A stretch of 64,000 nt of DNA from Bacillus oleivorans. GTDB taxonomy: Bacteria; Bacillota; Bacilli; Bacillales; JC228. Where the stretch lies: contig NZ_OAOP01000004.1 of assembly GCF_900207585.1 (NCBI RefSeq), positions 62,001-126,000 of the forward strand, in the 5' to 3' direction. Shown one piece after another: positions 9,139 through 15,405 of this stretch. Numbering within the stretch: position 1 is the stretch's first letter; each line of letters starts with the position of its first letter. The translations under genes were made by a program, and so were the position numbers. The notes below the pieces were generated by a model. It saw only the letters and a list, made by a program, of their open reading frames with translations. It made no database searches and was not told the DNA's origin.

Positions 9139-9209
9139 TAAGAAAAGGATCAACTCCCAATTCGAGTTGACCTATGTTTAATTCAACTATCATTAAAAAC
9201 ACCACTATT

Positions 9210-9258
9210 AAATAATAAAGGCTAAGCCTTATTCATATGGGCTTAGCCTTTATTATTT
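9210..9258. terminator. Bidirectional terminator between symporter and sortase genes
   Basis: AATAATAAAGGCTAAGCC pairs with GGCTTAGCCTTTATTATT in a long, near-perfect stem. The stem overlaps the sortase stop codon (TAA at 9253-9255, minus strand). T-rich tracts lie on both sides. Confidence 0.85.
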
Positions 9259-9885
9259 TTTCCCCTCAGGCAATGCTGTAAGTACATACCGATACGGAGC
9301 ATCTCCAATATAAGAAAACGGATAGCATGTTGAAACGATAAGTACTTCTTGAGGCGCTGTAGATTTAATAATCGAAGTATCGTATGCATCGACGATCTGA
9401 CTTTCTTTGATTACATAAGTAAATTCTCCATATGGCATTTTAATGATGAGCTGATCTCCAATAGTAAGATCCCCCATTCTGCGGAAGACAGTATCTCGGT
9501 GACCAGATAGGACGATTTGATCATTTTGTGAAGGGTAGGCACTCGCTTTAAAGTGACCGACTCCTTTTTCTAATTCATCTTCATTGGTCCCTTCTATAAT
9601 CGGCAATTCTGCATCGAGTGCTGGAATTGCTAATACTCCAGCAACTTCACCTTGCGATGGATTAAAGGATACATTTGTGTTGGCTGCAGCCGTGACTATG
9701 TATGCCTGATTAGTTTCATGGAGTTCTTCGCTTTGACGGATGGTATCTATTGGATTCGATAAAAGTTCATAGGCTTCTTTCAAACTCACTTTTTGATAAT
9801 ACTCTGATTGAAAATATTGATATCCCCCAGCAGCTAATAATAGGGAACCAACTGCCACCAGTAATAGGGAAAACTTTTTAACCAA
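9253..9885 (-). CDS. Class D sortase
   Basis: Membrane-anchored cysteine transpeptidase that attaches LPxT-type surface proteins to cell wall or to one another. The 210-residue protein has an N-terminal membrane anchor (about 5-25) and the sortase barrel. The catalytic His is in LSGHRDT, the Cys in IVSTCYPF and the Arg in APYRYVLTA. The class D assignment rests on length, the GHRDTVFR context and the Bacillus setting. It starts with TTG at 9885, three bases past the sinI stop, with GAGGTGTGAAAG upstream, so its synthesis is probably coupled to sinI. The likely substrate is the LPSTA protein at 14003. Confidence 0.9.
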   Translation of the reverse strand: MVKKFSLLLVAVGSLLLAAGGYQYFQSEYYQKVSLKEAYELLSNPIDTIRQSEELHETNQAYIVTAAANTNVSFNPSQGEVAGVLAIPALDAELPIIEGTNEDELEKGVGHFKASAYPSQNDQIVLSGHRDTVFRRMGDLTIGDQLIIKMPYGEFTYVIKESQIVDAYDTSIIKSTAPQEVLIVSTCYPFSYIGDAPYRYVLTALPEGKK

Positions 9886-9888
9886 CTT

Positions 9889-10032
9889 TCACACCTCATC
9901 CTCATGTGTCTTTTTTGGTTCATTGCCAATAAATATCTTGATCTCCTGGGCAGTGATTCCCATCTCTTTAGCCTCTTTTAAGAGTTGCACCCATTCTTGG
10001 TCAAGTGGAGATGTATTTTCAGGATTAGACAT
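9889..10032 (-). CDS. SinI-like antirepressor (SinI1)
   Basis: A 47-residue protein. The segment LDQEWVQLLKEAKEMGITAQ matches the SinI dimerisation helix pair (B. subtilis LDQEWVELMVEAKEANISPE). SinI disrupts SinR by swapping into its multimerisation domain. It has ATG at 10032 and GAGGTAATG-type upstream sequence. It lies between sinR1 (19 nt upstream) and the sortase (stop and start nearly touch), giving the order sinR-sinI-sortase. In B. subtilis sinI precedes sinR, so the order is reversed here. It is very short but well supported by homology. Confidence 0.85.
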   Translation of the reverse strand: MSNPENTSPLDQEWVQLLKEAKEMGITAQEIKIFIGNEPKKTHEDEV

Positions 10033-10050
10033 TCTATCATTACCTCCATA

Positions 10051-10389
10051 CTAATTATAATTGTCTTTCTGCTTTTTCCATTTCTGAAACTTTACAAAAT
10101 CAAGGAACTCGAGAAAATCATCCTTACTCATACCATCTTCAATGGCTTTTTTCACCATGTGTATCCAATCAGCATCAAGATCGTTCTCAGTTTCTTCACC
10201 AAGCAAATATCCAACAGTCGTGCCGAGGGGGATCGCAAGTTTTGATAAGTAATGGCGTGATGGATTCGTTTGGAGGTCTCGTTCTATTGAACTTAAATAG
10301 GATTTTGATACTCCAGCGAGTTTAGCAAGTGTTGTCAGGGAATACCCTTTGATTTGGCGAAGCTCCTTAATTCTTTCTCCAATTGTCAT
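10051..10389 (-). CDS. SinR-like transcriptional repressor (SinR1)
   Basis: DNA-binding master regulator of biofilm matrix genes. Residues 1-65 form an XRE-type helix-turn-helix (IGERIKELRQIKGYSLTTLAKLAGVSKSYLSSIER). Residues 72-105 form the SinR/SinI interaction domain (LDADWIHMVKKAIEDGMSKD). It shares a promoter region with the divergent tapA operon, filled with GTTCTTT-type boxes. A perfect palindrome at 10425-10440 lies right ahead of its own start, so autoregulation is likely. It is less like B. subtilis SinR in the C-terminal domain than SinR2 at 14905. Confidence 0.88.
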   Translation of the reverse strand: MTIGERIKELRQIKGYSLTTLAKLAGVSKSYLSSIERDLQTNPSRHYLSKLAIPLGTTVGYLLGEETENDLDADWIHMVKKAIEDGMSKDDFLEFLDFVKFQKWKKQKDNYN

Positions 10390-10424
10390 CTTCTTTCTCC
10401 CGATTTATTTCAGTTTGTTTTTTT

Positions 10425-10440
10425 GTTCATTATAATGAAC
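10425..10440. promoter_or_regulatory. Perfect palindromic SinR-type operator before sinR1
   Basis: GTTCATTATAATGAAC is a perfect 16-bp palindrome with GTTC half-sites, 36 nt upstream of the sinR1 start. SinR is known to bind GTTCTYT-like sites. Binding here is inferred. Confidence 0.6.
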
Positions 10441-10508
10441 AAATGATCTTTTTAAAAATTTAAAAGAGTGAGATATCGAGAGAAATAACGAGATAACGAA
10501 TGATTTTT

Positions 10509-10691
10509 GTTCTTTATTGAGAAAATTCGGCGTTTTTTGCACTTTTGAAAAATGATAAGATTTGCCGTATACTCAATTTGTTAGTTCTTTAAAACGAACA
10601 AGAGCGAACAGGAAAAAAGACCTTATCACAAACATACGCATTTATACTTAGTAAAATTCGTTCTTTATAAATAACGTTCTGTGAAAAGAAC
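10509..10691. promoter_or_regulatory. Array of SinR boxes in the tapA control region
   Basis: GTTCTTT occurs at 10509-10515, 10584-10590 and 10660-10666. It occurs inverted as AAAGAAC at 10685-10691. Half-site variants AACGAAC (10593-10599) and AGCGAAC (10603-10609) lie between, and GTTCT (10676) pairs with AGAAC (10691) as a palindrome. The B. subtilis SinR consensus is GTTCTYT. The density and both orientations support repression of tapA-sipW-tasA by SinR1 or SinR2. I see no convincing -35/-10 pair (TATACT at 10643 is a weak candidate). Confidence 0.75.
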
Positions 10692-10708
10692 GAAAAGGAG
10701 GGATAACC

Positions 10709-11542
10709 ATTATAAGATACTTGCGAACGAGAAAATTTAGAAAACGGCACAAAGGTCTACTTATAGGAATACAGGTTCTCACGATCTGGTATGCAGCTGT
10801 GATTACAGGAATATTCCTTGTTAGTTATACGGGTGCAGCATTTAATGACATTGAAAATTTGAATAGTTCTTTACATGTGAAATGGCCAGTTGAATTAGAG
10901 CCGCCAGAAGGTGAATGGGATAAAAGTTCATTGGAGTTTATTGGATATGGAGGCAGCTGTACTAGCATCTATGCGGTTGTAAAGAATGGAAATGATTCCG
11001 AAGCCATGGCAGGACCGGTTCAATTCGAGGTGTATTGGATTGATAAAGGAAATGCAATGAACGGTGAAGTAGTCCATACAGGAACTATTGATCCACTTGG
11101 ACCTGGTGAGTCAGTAACGCTTGAACACACACCTGACAGGTCGGGGAACTACAAGTTTAAAGCCTTTCAAAGACCAGGTCATCCAGGGGCAGGAGAACTA
11201 TGGAGTGATGGTCCAGAAGGTATAGTCTGTGATAATTCCTTAGATACAACTGATCAAGACAATAAGGAAAATAGTGACTCCATAACAGAAACACCTGAAG
11301 GAGACACTAATGAGAATGGGGATGCAGCAGATACGGGAACAGACGAGAGTGCCGATGCGGAAGGAAATACTGAAGAAGTCGAAGGAAATCCTGCTGATGG
11401 GGATGATAATGGTGGAAGCACAGACGGTGAGGGCTCAGAGACTGACGAGGAAACGGAAGCCGGCGGGGAAACTAATACTGATACAGCAGATTCCGAAGCA
11501 AATAAGACAACTGGTGGAACAACGGGCAATGAAGGCTCATGA
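10709..11542 (+). CDS. tapA: TapA-like TasA fibre anchoring/assembly protein
   Basis: Companion of TasA in biofilm fibre assembly, exported by SipW. One membrane/signal segment (about 15-38: LLIGIQVLTIWYAAVITGIFLVSYTGAAF) leads into the typical AFNDIENLNSSLHV, then a two-Cys domain (GGSCTSIY and GIVCDNS). A tail of about 100 residues follows, nearly all D, E, G, T, N and S. AAGGAGGG (10695-10702) points to initiation at ATT 10709, six bases on, giving the expected MIRYLRTRK start. The first conventional codon is TTG at 10721, too far from the RBS. The frame stops at TGA 11540 but continues with similar composition to 11617. Confidence 0.82.
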   Translation: MIRYLRTRKFRKRHKGLLIGIQVLTIWYAAVITGIFLVSYTGAAFNDIENLNSSLHVKWPVELEPPEGEWDKSSLEFIGYGGSCTSIYAVVKNGNDSEAMAGPVQFEVYWIDKGNAMNGEVVHTGTIDPLGPGESVTLEHTPDRSGNYKFKAFQRPGHPGAGELWSDGPEGIVCDNSLDTTDQDNKENSDSITETPEGDTNENGDAADTGTDESADAEGNTEEVEGNPADGDDNGGSTDGEGSETDEETEAGGETNTDTADSEANKTTGGTTGNEGS

Positions 11543-11617
11543 TCTGAAGAAGGAACTGAAGCAGGTGACGAAGCTAACAGTTCAGCTGAAGAAATTAGTG
11601 AAAGCAAGCAAAGTTAA
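11543..11617 (+). pseudogene. In-frame continuation of the tapA acidic tail after TGA
   Basis: Directly after the tapA stop (TGA 11540-11542) the same frame encodes 24 more residues rich in Glu, Ser, Ala and Gly (SEEGTEAGDEANSSAEEISE and on), ending in TAA at 11615. The composition matches the upstream tail. This suggests a recent nonsense change, readthrough, or a base-call error at the TGA. No start or RBS makes it an independent gene. Confidence 0.5.
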
Positions 11618-11672
11618 TCTTATAAATCCTTGACTTAAAAATTAGATCTTGAGACTAAGACAATGAAAGCGG

Positions 11673-12311
11673 GTGCCTAAAATAAATAAATCACGTAAAG
11701 TCCGAAAGATTATTAGCAACAGTCTTTATGGAATTGTTTGTACATTTTTAGTTGCCATGATCATTATGGTTTTTTCTGCTAGAGCTTCAGGTGGAGAACC
11801 TGAACTTTTCGGTTATCAATTTAAAGTAGTTTTATCCGGATCGATGGATCCAACCTTTAAAACTGGGTCTATTATTCTTGTAGAAAAACTCGAAGACACC
11901 ATAAACCTAAATGAAAATGACATTATAAGTTTCGTCCAGGAAGAAAATCAAATCGTAACACACAGAATAATTGAGGTTGTTAATAATGACAATGGAGTCT
12001 TTTATCGGACGAAAGGGGACGCAAATGAAGAACCAGATATAAATGCAGTTGTCCCAGCTAACGTCTTAGCAAAGTATTCAGGGATTACAATTCCGTATGT
12101 AGGCTACTTATTAAACTTTGCAAGTTCACCGATTGGTACTGGATTACTCTTAATCATACCGGGAATCCTGATGATCATTTATTCTGTGATCACAATTCGA
12201 AAAGCCATTAAAGAAATTGAAGAAAAAACCAAAGGTAATCTAACAGCGAATCATACAAGTGAAAATGAAAGTGCCCCAAAAAAGGATACTTCAACAAAAT
12301 CAGTTTCATAG
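11673..12311 (+). CDS. sipW: SipW-type signal peptidase I
   Basis: Endoplasmic-reticulum-type signal peptidase that matures TasA-family proteins and TapA. The 212-residue protein has an N-terminal membrane segment (about 15-36). The catalytic Ser57 lies in VLSGSMDPTF and His97 in VTHRII replaces the Lys of bacterial SipS enzymes. The GDANEEPD and VPANVLAKY motifs follow, then a C-terminal membrane segment (about 145-175). It starts with GTG at 11673 with only a weak ribosome site. It lies between tapA and tasA, the same order as in B. subtilis. Confidence 0.93.
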   Translation: MPKINKSRKVRKIISNSLYGIVCTFLVAMIIMVFSARASGGEPELFGYQFKVVLSGSMDPTFKTGSIILVEKLEDTINLNENDIISFVQEENQIVTHRIIEVVNNDNGVFYRTKGDANEEPDINAVVPANVLAKYSGITIPYVGYLLNFASSPIGTGLLLIIPGILMIIYSVITIRKAIKEIEEKTKGNLTANHTSENESAPKKDTSTKSVS

Positions 12312-12387
12312 GTTGCAACTCTTATAGAGTTCAATATACATGCCCAATCGGGTTTAAAAACATTATTTTTAGGGAGGAAGTAAAAAA

Positions 12388-13056
12388 ATGAGCTTAAAAA
12401 AGAAAATGAGCATGGGCATCTTATCAGGTGCACTAGGAGTTTCTCTCATCGGCGGAGGAACTTGGGCAGCATTCAACGATGTTGAAGTTGTCAATAACAC
12501 ACTTGCTGCGGGTACGTTGGATCTAGTGGTAGGAGAAAACACAACAATGAATTTTACATTAAGTAACTTAAAGCCAGGGGATTACTTTAACAAATCCCTT
12601 GTACTAACTAACGGCGGATCACTAGACATCAATCAAATTTTAGTTCATGCAAACAAACTTGCTGGCTGGACTGACAAAGATGTACTTGACTTAAATACTG
12701 AAATCGGTGCTAATTCTGGCAACAATTCGGAAGATGATTTTCTTTCACAATTTAAAGTTACCATTACAAAATTGGCTGTTGACCCTGCCAATAATGTAGA
12801 CGTGTTTGATGGTACTTTAGCAGACTTAGTTGCTGGTATTTCTGTAGATGAGCTAACAGACACAGATGCAACTACTGTTGGTTTAGCATCAGGAGCCCAA
12901 CAAATATATAACGTCTACGTTGAGTTTGTAGAAGATTCTACAACATTCCCAGGCAGCCGTTTGCACGTGCAAAACAAATACCAAGACGAAATGTCTAACC
13001 TTGAATTCGTCTTTGAAGCTACGCAAATGCCTGGGGAAGACAGAAGCAACGACTAA
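12388..13056 (+). CDS. tasA: TasA/CalY-family matrix fibre protein 1
   Basis: Major exported fibre protein of the matrix, processed by SipW. The 222-residue protein has a signal peptide of MSLKKKMSMGILSGALGVSL followed by GGGTWAAFNDVEV, the classical TasA/camelysin cleavage region. The mature Ig-like domain has LAAGTLDLVV, LKPGDYFNKSL and the C-terminal VQNKYQDEMSNLEFVFEATQ. RBS GGGAGG (12372-12377) precedes ATG by ten bases. It lies 76 nt after sipW. The second paralog follows 58 nt downstream and the two share the signal region, so they arose by duplication. Confidence 0.93.
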   Translation: MSLKKKMSMGILSGALGVSLIGGGTWAAFNDVEVVNNTLAAGTLDLVVGENTTMNFTLSNLKPGDYFNKSLVLTNGGSLDINQILVHANKLAGWTDKDVLDLNTEIGANSGNNSEDDFLSQFKVTITKLAVDPANNVDVFDGTLADLVAGISVDELTDTDATTVGLASGAQQIYNVYVEFVEDSTTFPGSRLHVQNKYQDEMSNLEFVFEATQMPGEDRSND

Positions 13057-13114
13057 GAATTACACGGATTTGAACAAAAATTATTAGATTCTAATTTTAG
13101 GAGGAATAATGAAA

Positions 13115-13903
13115 ATGAGTCTTAAGAAGAAATTAACAATGGGAGCGTTATCTGCAACGCTTGGAATGTCCCTAGTGGGAGCTGGAACCTGGGCTGCATT
13201 TAATGATATTGAAGAAGTAAACGCAAGTTTAGCTGCTGGATCACTAGATCTTGTAGTCGATGAATACAATGGACCAGTTAATTTTAACATCTCTAACTTA
13301 AAACCTGGAGATACAATGACCAGATATATCAAGCTTGATAATGCAGGTACATTAGCAATTAAAGATGTACTGCTATCAATCGACAGTGTTAACTTTACAG
13401 ATTATCTTCCTGTTGGCGCGGACTCAGATATTTATGGAGCTAATACAGCTGATGAGTATTTAAGTCAGTTTAAAGTAACGCTTTTGAAAACTGGAATTGA
13501 AGGTGCTGATGAGGAAATCATTAGTTCAGCGGATAACATTACCCTTGCTGACATTTATCTAGCTACCAATCCAGATCAACTTGACCCTGTTGCTATTGCT
13601 AAATTGTCCGCTGCAATTGGAAACGGCCACTGGGTGGATGGTCACGTCAACCTTGCCTCTGCTGCTCAGAATCAATGGACTGGGTTACCAGTAAATCCAG
13701 CCGATTTCGATACAGTTGAAATGTCCATTGAATTTGTTGAGTACAGTATAAGAGATGCTCGTGGCGTAGAAGAACAGAACAAGTATCAAGGAGACACAGC
13801 TGACATTACATTCACTCTAGAAGCCCGTCAATGGGAAGGCCAAGATGTTTCGGATGAAGAAGGCTATGTAGAATCAAATGAACAAGCTAGAAATGGGCAA
13901 TAA
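13115..13903 (+). CDS. TasA/CalY-family matrix fibre protein 2
   Basis: Paralog of the preceding gene. It has the same signal segment (MSLKKKLTMGALSATLGMSL, GAGTWAAFNDIEE) and the same LKPGDTMTRYIKLDNAG and EEQNKYQGDTADITFTLEA features, but is longer (262 residues). Insertions are visible around residues 110-190 and the tail is acidic. ATG 13109 is only four bases from AGGAGG (13099-13104). ATG 13115 has the same ten-base spacing as tasA1, so I chose it. A terminator at 13919-13948 ends the tapA-sipW-tasA-tasA2 unit. It may be a minor or alternative fibre subunit. Confidence 0.9.
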   Translation: MSLKKKLTMGALSATLGMSLVGAGTWAAFNDIEEVNASLAAGSLDLVVDEYNGPVNFNISNLKPGDTMTRYIKLDNAGTLAIKDVLLSIDSVNFTDYLPVGADSDIYGANTADEYLSQFKVTLLKTGIEGADEEIISSADNITLADIYLATNPDQLDPVAIAKLSAAIGNGHWVDGHVNLASAAQNQWTGLPVNPADFDTVEMSIEFVEYSIRDARGVEEQNKYQGDTADITFTLEARQWEGQDVSDEEGYVESNEQARNGQ

Positions 13904-13918
13904 TGAACTAGTTTTATA

Positions 13919-13948
13919 TGCAAAAAGGTGGGTGCTTTGCCCACCTTT
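13919..13948 (+). terminator. Terminator of the tapA-sipW-tasA operon
   Basis: AAAAGGTGGGTGC and GCCCACCTTTT form a strong stem with TTT in the loop and a T-tract in the 3' arm, 16 nt after tasA2. Confidence 0.8.
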
Positions 13949-13960
13949 TGCCTAATGGAA

Positions 13961-13989
13961 ATATTTTAAGTATTGAAGACTTAAAATAT
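13961..13989 (+). promoter_or_regulatory. AT-rich inverted repeat before the LPSTA gene
   Basis: ATATTTTAAGT and ACTTAAAATAT are perfect 11-bp inverted copies around ATTGAAG, ending two bases before the ribosome site TGAGG (13991). It may be an operator or an RNA hairpin near the start. No known regulator motif is recognised. Confidence 0.45.
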
Positions 13990-14002
13990 GTGAGGTTTTG
14001 TG

Positions 14003-14803
14003 ATGAAAACATTGAGATTAATGCTTATCGCAGTTTCTGTAGTAACCATCGTTTGTTTTCTGCCCGTAAATAAAAGCCTTGCTGCTCCCAACTTAGACCT
14101 TGATACAATTCCAGATAGTTACTTGTTTGAAGTATCTAATATGAAACCTGGAGATTATGCTACAAGAACTCTTACAATTCTTAACCCTGGAAATCGCCAT
14201 TTCAAATATAGTTCAAGGGCTGAATACACAGGTGGAGATGAGAGGCTATATAACGAATTCTTACTTAAGGTGTGGGACGGTTCTAATACAGTATTATATG
14301 ATGGAAAATTAAAGGACTTTAATGGTTTTACTCCTCGATTTTTAGCATCAGGTTATGAAGAGGATCTAAATTTTAAAGTGGAATTTCCATTCGAACTTGG
14401 GAATGAGTATCAGGGATTAGCTTTTACCTTTGAGTTAATATTTGTTGTTGAAGCTCAAAATCCGAACCCAGACCCAGACCCTGATCCGGACCCAGACCCT
14501 GATCCGGACCCAGATCCAGACCCAGACCCAGACCCAGATCCAGACCCAGACCCTAATCCAACCCCTGATCCAGATCCAGCACCTCAAGATCCAGACGAAG
14601 ACAATTCCAACGGGGTAGTTCGCCCGATTGATGAAGACGGGCCGCCGACAGACGGAGTTATTTTACCTTCGACAGCAACCAATATTTTTAACTACTTATT
14701 AGCAGGAACAATTCTTTTGACAATTGGGGTAATATTATTGATTGTCCAAAGAAATCTTAACCGTGATTTAAAAAGAACAAGACCAAAATTTTCAAGACTT
14801 TGA
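14003..14803 (+). CDS. TasA-like surface protein with Asp-Pro repeat and LPSTA sorting signal
   Basis: Predicted cell-wall-anchored matrix protein of 266 residues. The signal peptide ends near SLAA (about 27). A TasA/CalY-like domain (about 30-150) has NMKPGDYATRTLTILNPGN and YQGLAFTFELIFVVEA. A run of alternating Asp and Pro follows (about 154-195). The C-terminus is a sortase signal: LPSTA (221-225), a hydrophobic helix, then RNLNRDLKRTRPK. LPxTA is what class D sortases recognise in B. anthracis (LPNTA), and such a sortase lies at 9253. ATG 14003 is six bases after TGAGG; GTG 14000 is too close. It probably has its own promoter. Confidence 0.88.
   Translation: MKTLRLMLIAVSVVTIVCFLPVNKSLAAPNLDLDTIPDSYLFEVSNMKPGDYATRTLTILNPGNRHFKYSSRAEYTGGDERLYNEFLLKVWDGSNTVLYDGKLKDFNGFTPRFLASGYEEDLNFKVEFPFELGNEYQGLAFTFELIFVVEAQNPNPDPDPDPDPDPDPDPDPDPDPDPDPDPDPNPTPDPDPAPQDPDEDNSNGVVRPIDEDGPPTDGVILPSTATNIFNYLLAGTILLTIGVILLIVQRNLNRDLKRTRPKFSRL
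14463..14582 (+). repeat. Asp-Pro coding hexamer tandem repeat
   Basis: About twenty units of GAYCCR (GACCCA, GATCCG, GACCCT) encode the Asp-Pro spacer of the surface protein. Near-identical units suggest length changes by slippage. The repeat would space the TasA-like domain from the wall anchor. Confidence 0.9.
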
Positions 14804-14834
14804 TCCTATATCTAGATTGGATCAAAGTCTTTTT
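14789..14834 (+). terminator. Terminator after the LPSTA protein gene
   Basis: AAGACTTTGATCC pairs with GGATCAAAGTCTT and is followed by TTTTCTT. The stem overlaps the last codons of the gene. Confidence 0.85.
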
Positions 14835-14871
14835 TCTTAGTAGTGAATTAAAAAAATTAAGTTTTGCACAT

Positions 14872-14902
14872 AAAAAGAAGCTGGCATTAAACTGCCAAGC
14901 TT
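14872..14902 (-). terminator. Terminator of sinR2
   Basis: On the minus strand AAGCTTGGCA and TGCCAGCTT form a stem, followed by a T-run (CTTTTTATG). It lies directly after the sinR2 stop. Confidence 0.65.
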
Positions 14903-14904
14903 TT

Positions 14905-15234
14905 TCATTTGTTCTTAATTCTCCATTTATTAAACTCTAAAAATTCTCTAAATTGTTCTTTGGAGACCCCGGATTTCATTGCTTCCCGAACTAATTCAGT
15001 CCAATCAGAATCAAGTTCTATGTTTTCCGCTTCATCTGCTTCATCATGGAGCAATTGATTAACAGAAATACCTAAAACAGCTGATATTTTTTCCAAAAAC
15101 TGAATAGAAGGATTAGATTGGAGGTTTCGTTCGATCGAGCTTAAATAGGATTTAGCAACACCTGCACTTTCTGCTAGTTCAGATAAGGACATTTTTTGTA
15201 ATTGTCTGTAATGTTTGATCCGCTCACCAATCAT
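14905..15234 (-). CDS. sinR: SinR-like transcriptional repressor (SinR2)
   Basis: This is a 109-residue SinR homolog. Residues 1-63 form an XRE helix-turn-helix with AGVAKSYLSSIERNLQSNPS, the SinR DNA-reading helix. Residues 74-105 (LDSDWTELVREAMKSGVSKE, then FREFLEFNKW) are very close to the B. subtilis SinR multimerisation/SinI-binding domain. It has ATG at 15234 with AAGGAGGGG upstream. No sinI is adjacent; the nearest unpaired sinI-like gene is at 20719. It is convergent with the LPSTA gene. It may share DNA targets with SinR1, since their recognition helices are nearly identical. Confidence 0.9.
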   Translation of the reverse strand: MIGERIKHYRQLQKMSLSELAESAGVAKSYLSSIERNLQSNPSIQFLEKISAVLGISVNQLLHDEADEAENIELDSDWTELVREAMKSGVSKEQFREFLEFNKWRIKNK

Positions 15235-15405
15235 TTTTGTACCCCTCCTTCTACATATTATATCATATAAAGAATAAGTGCGTTTTTTATCAAGAACATT
15301 TTATTTTAGTCATGTATTTTGGAGGAGAGTAATTTTTCAATCTTCACCTATTTGTTTTTCTGAAATTTTATATGAAAATCGGTATTTAACCATATCGGAA
15401 ACGTA

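Noticed and set aside
11254-11633. ORFs of 107-117 codons on both strands inside tapA tail
   Set aside because: Shadows of the low-complexity acidic coding region; composition follows from the tapA frame.
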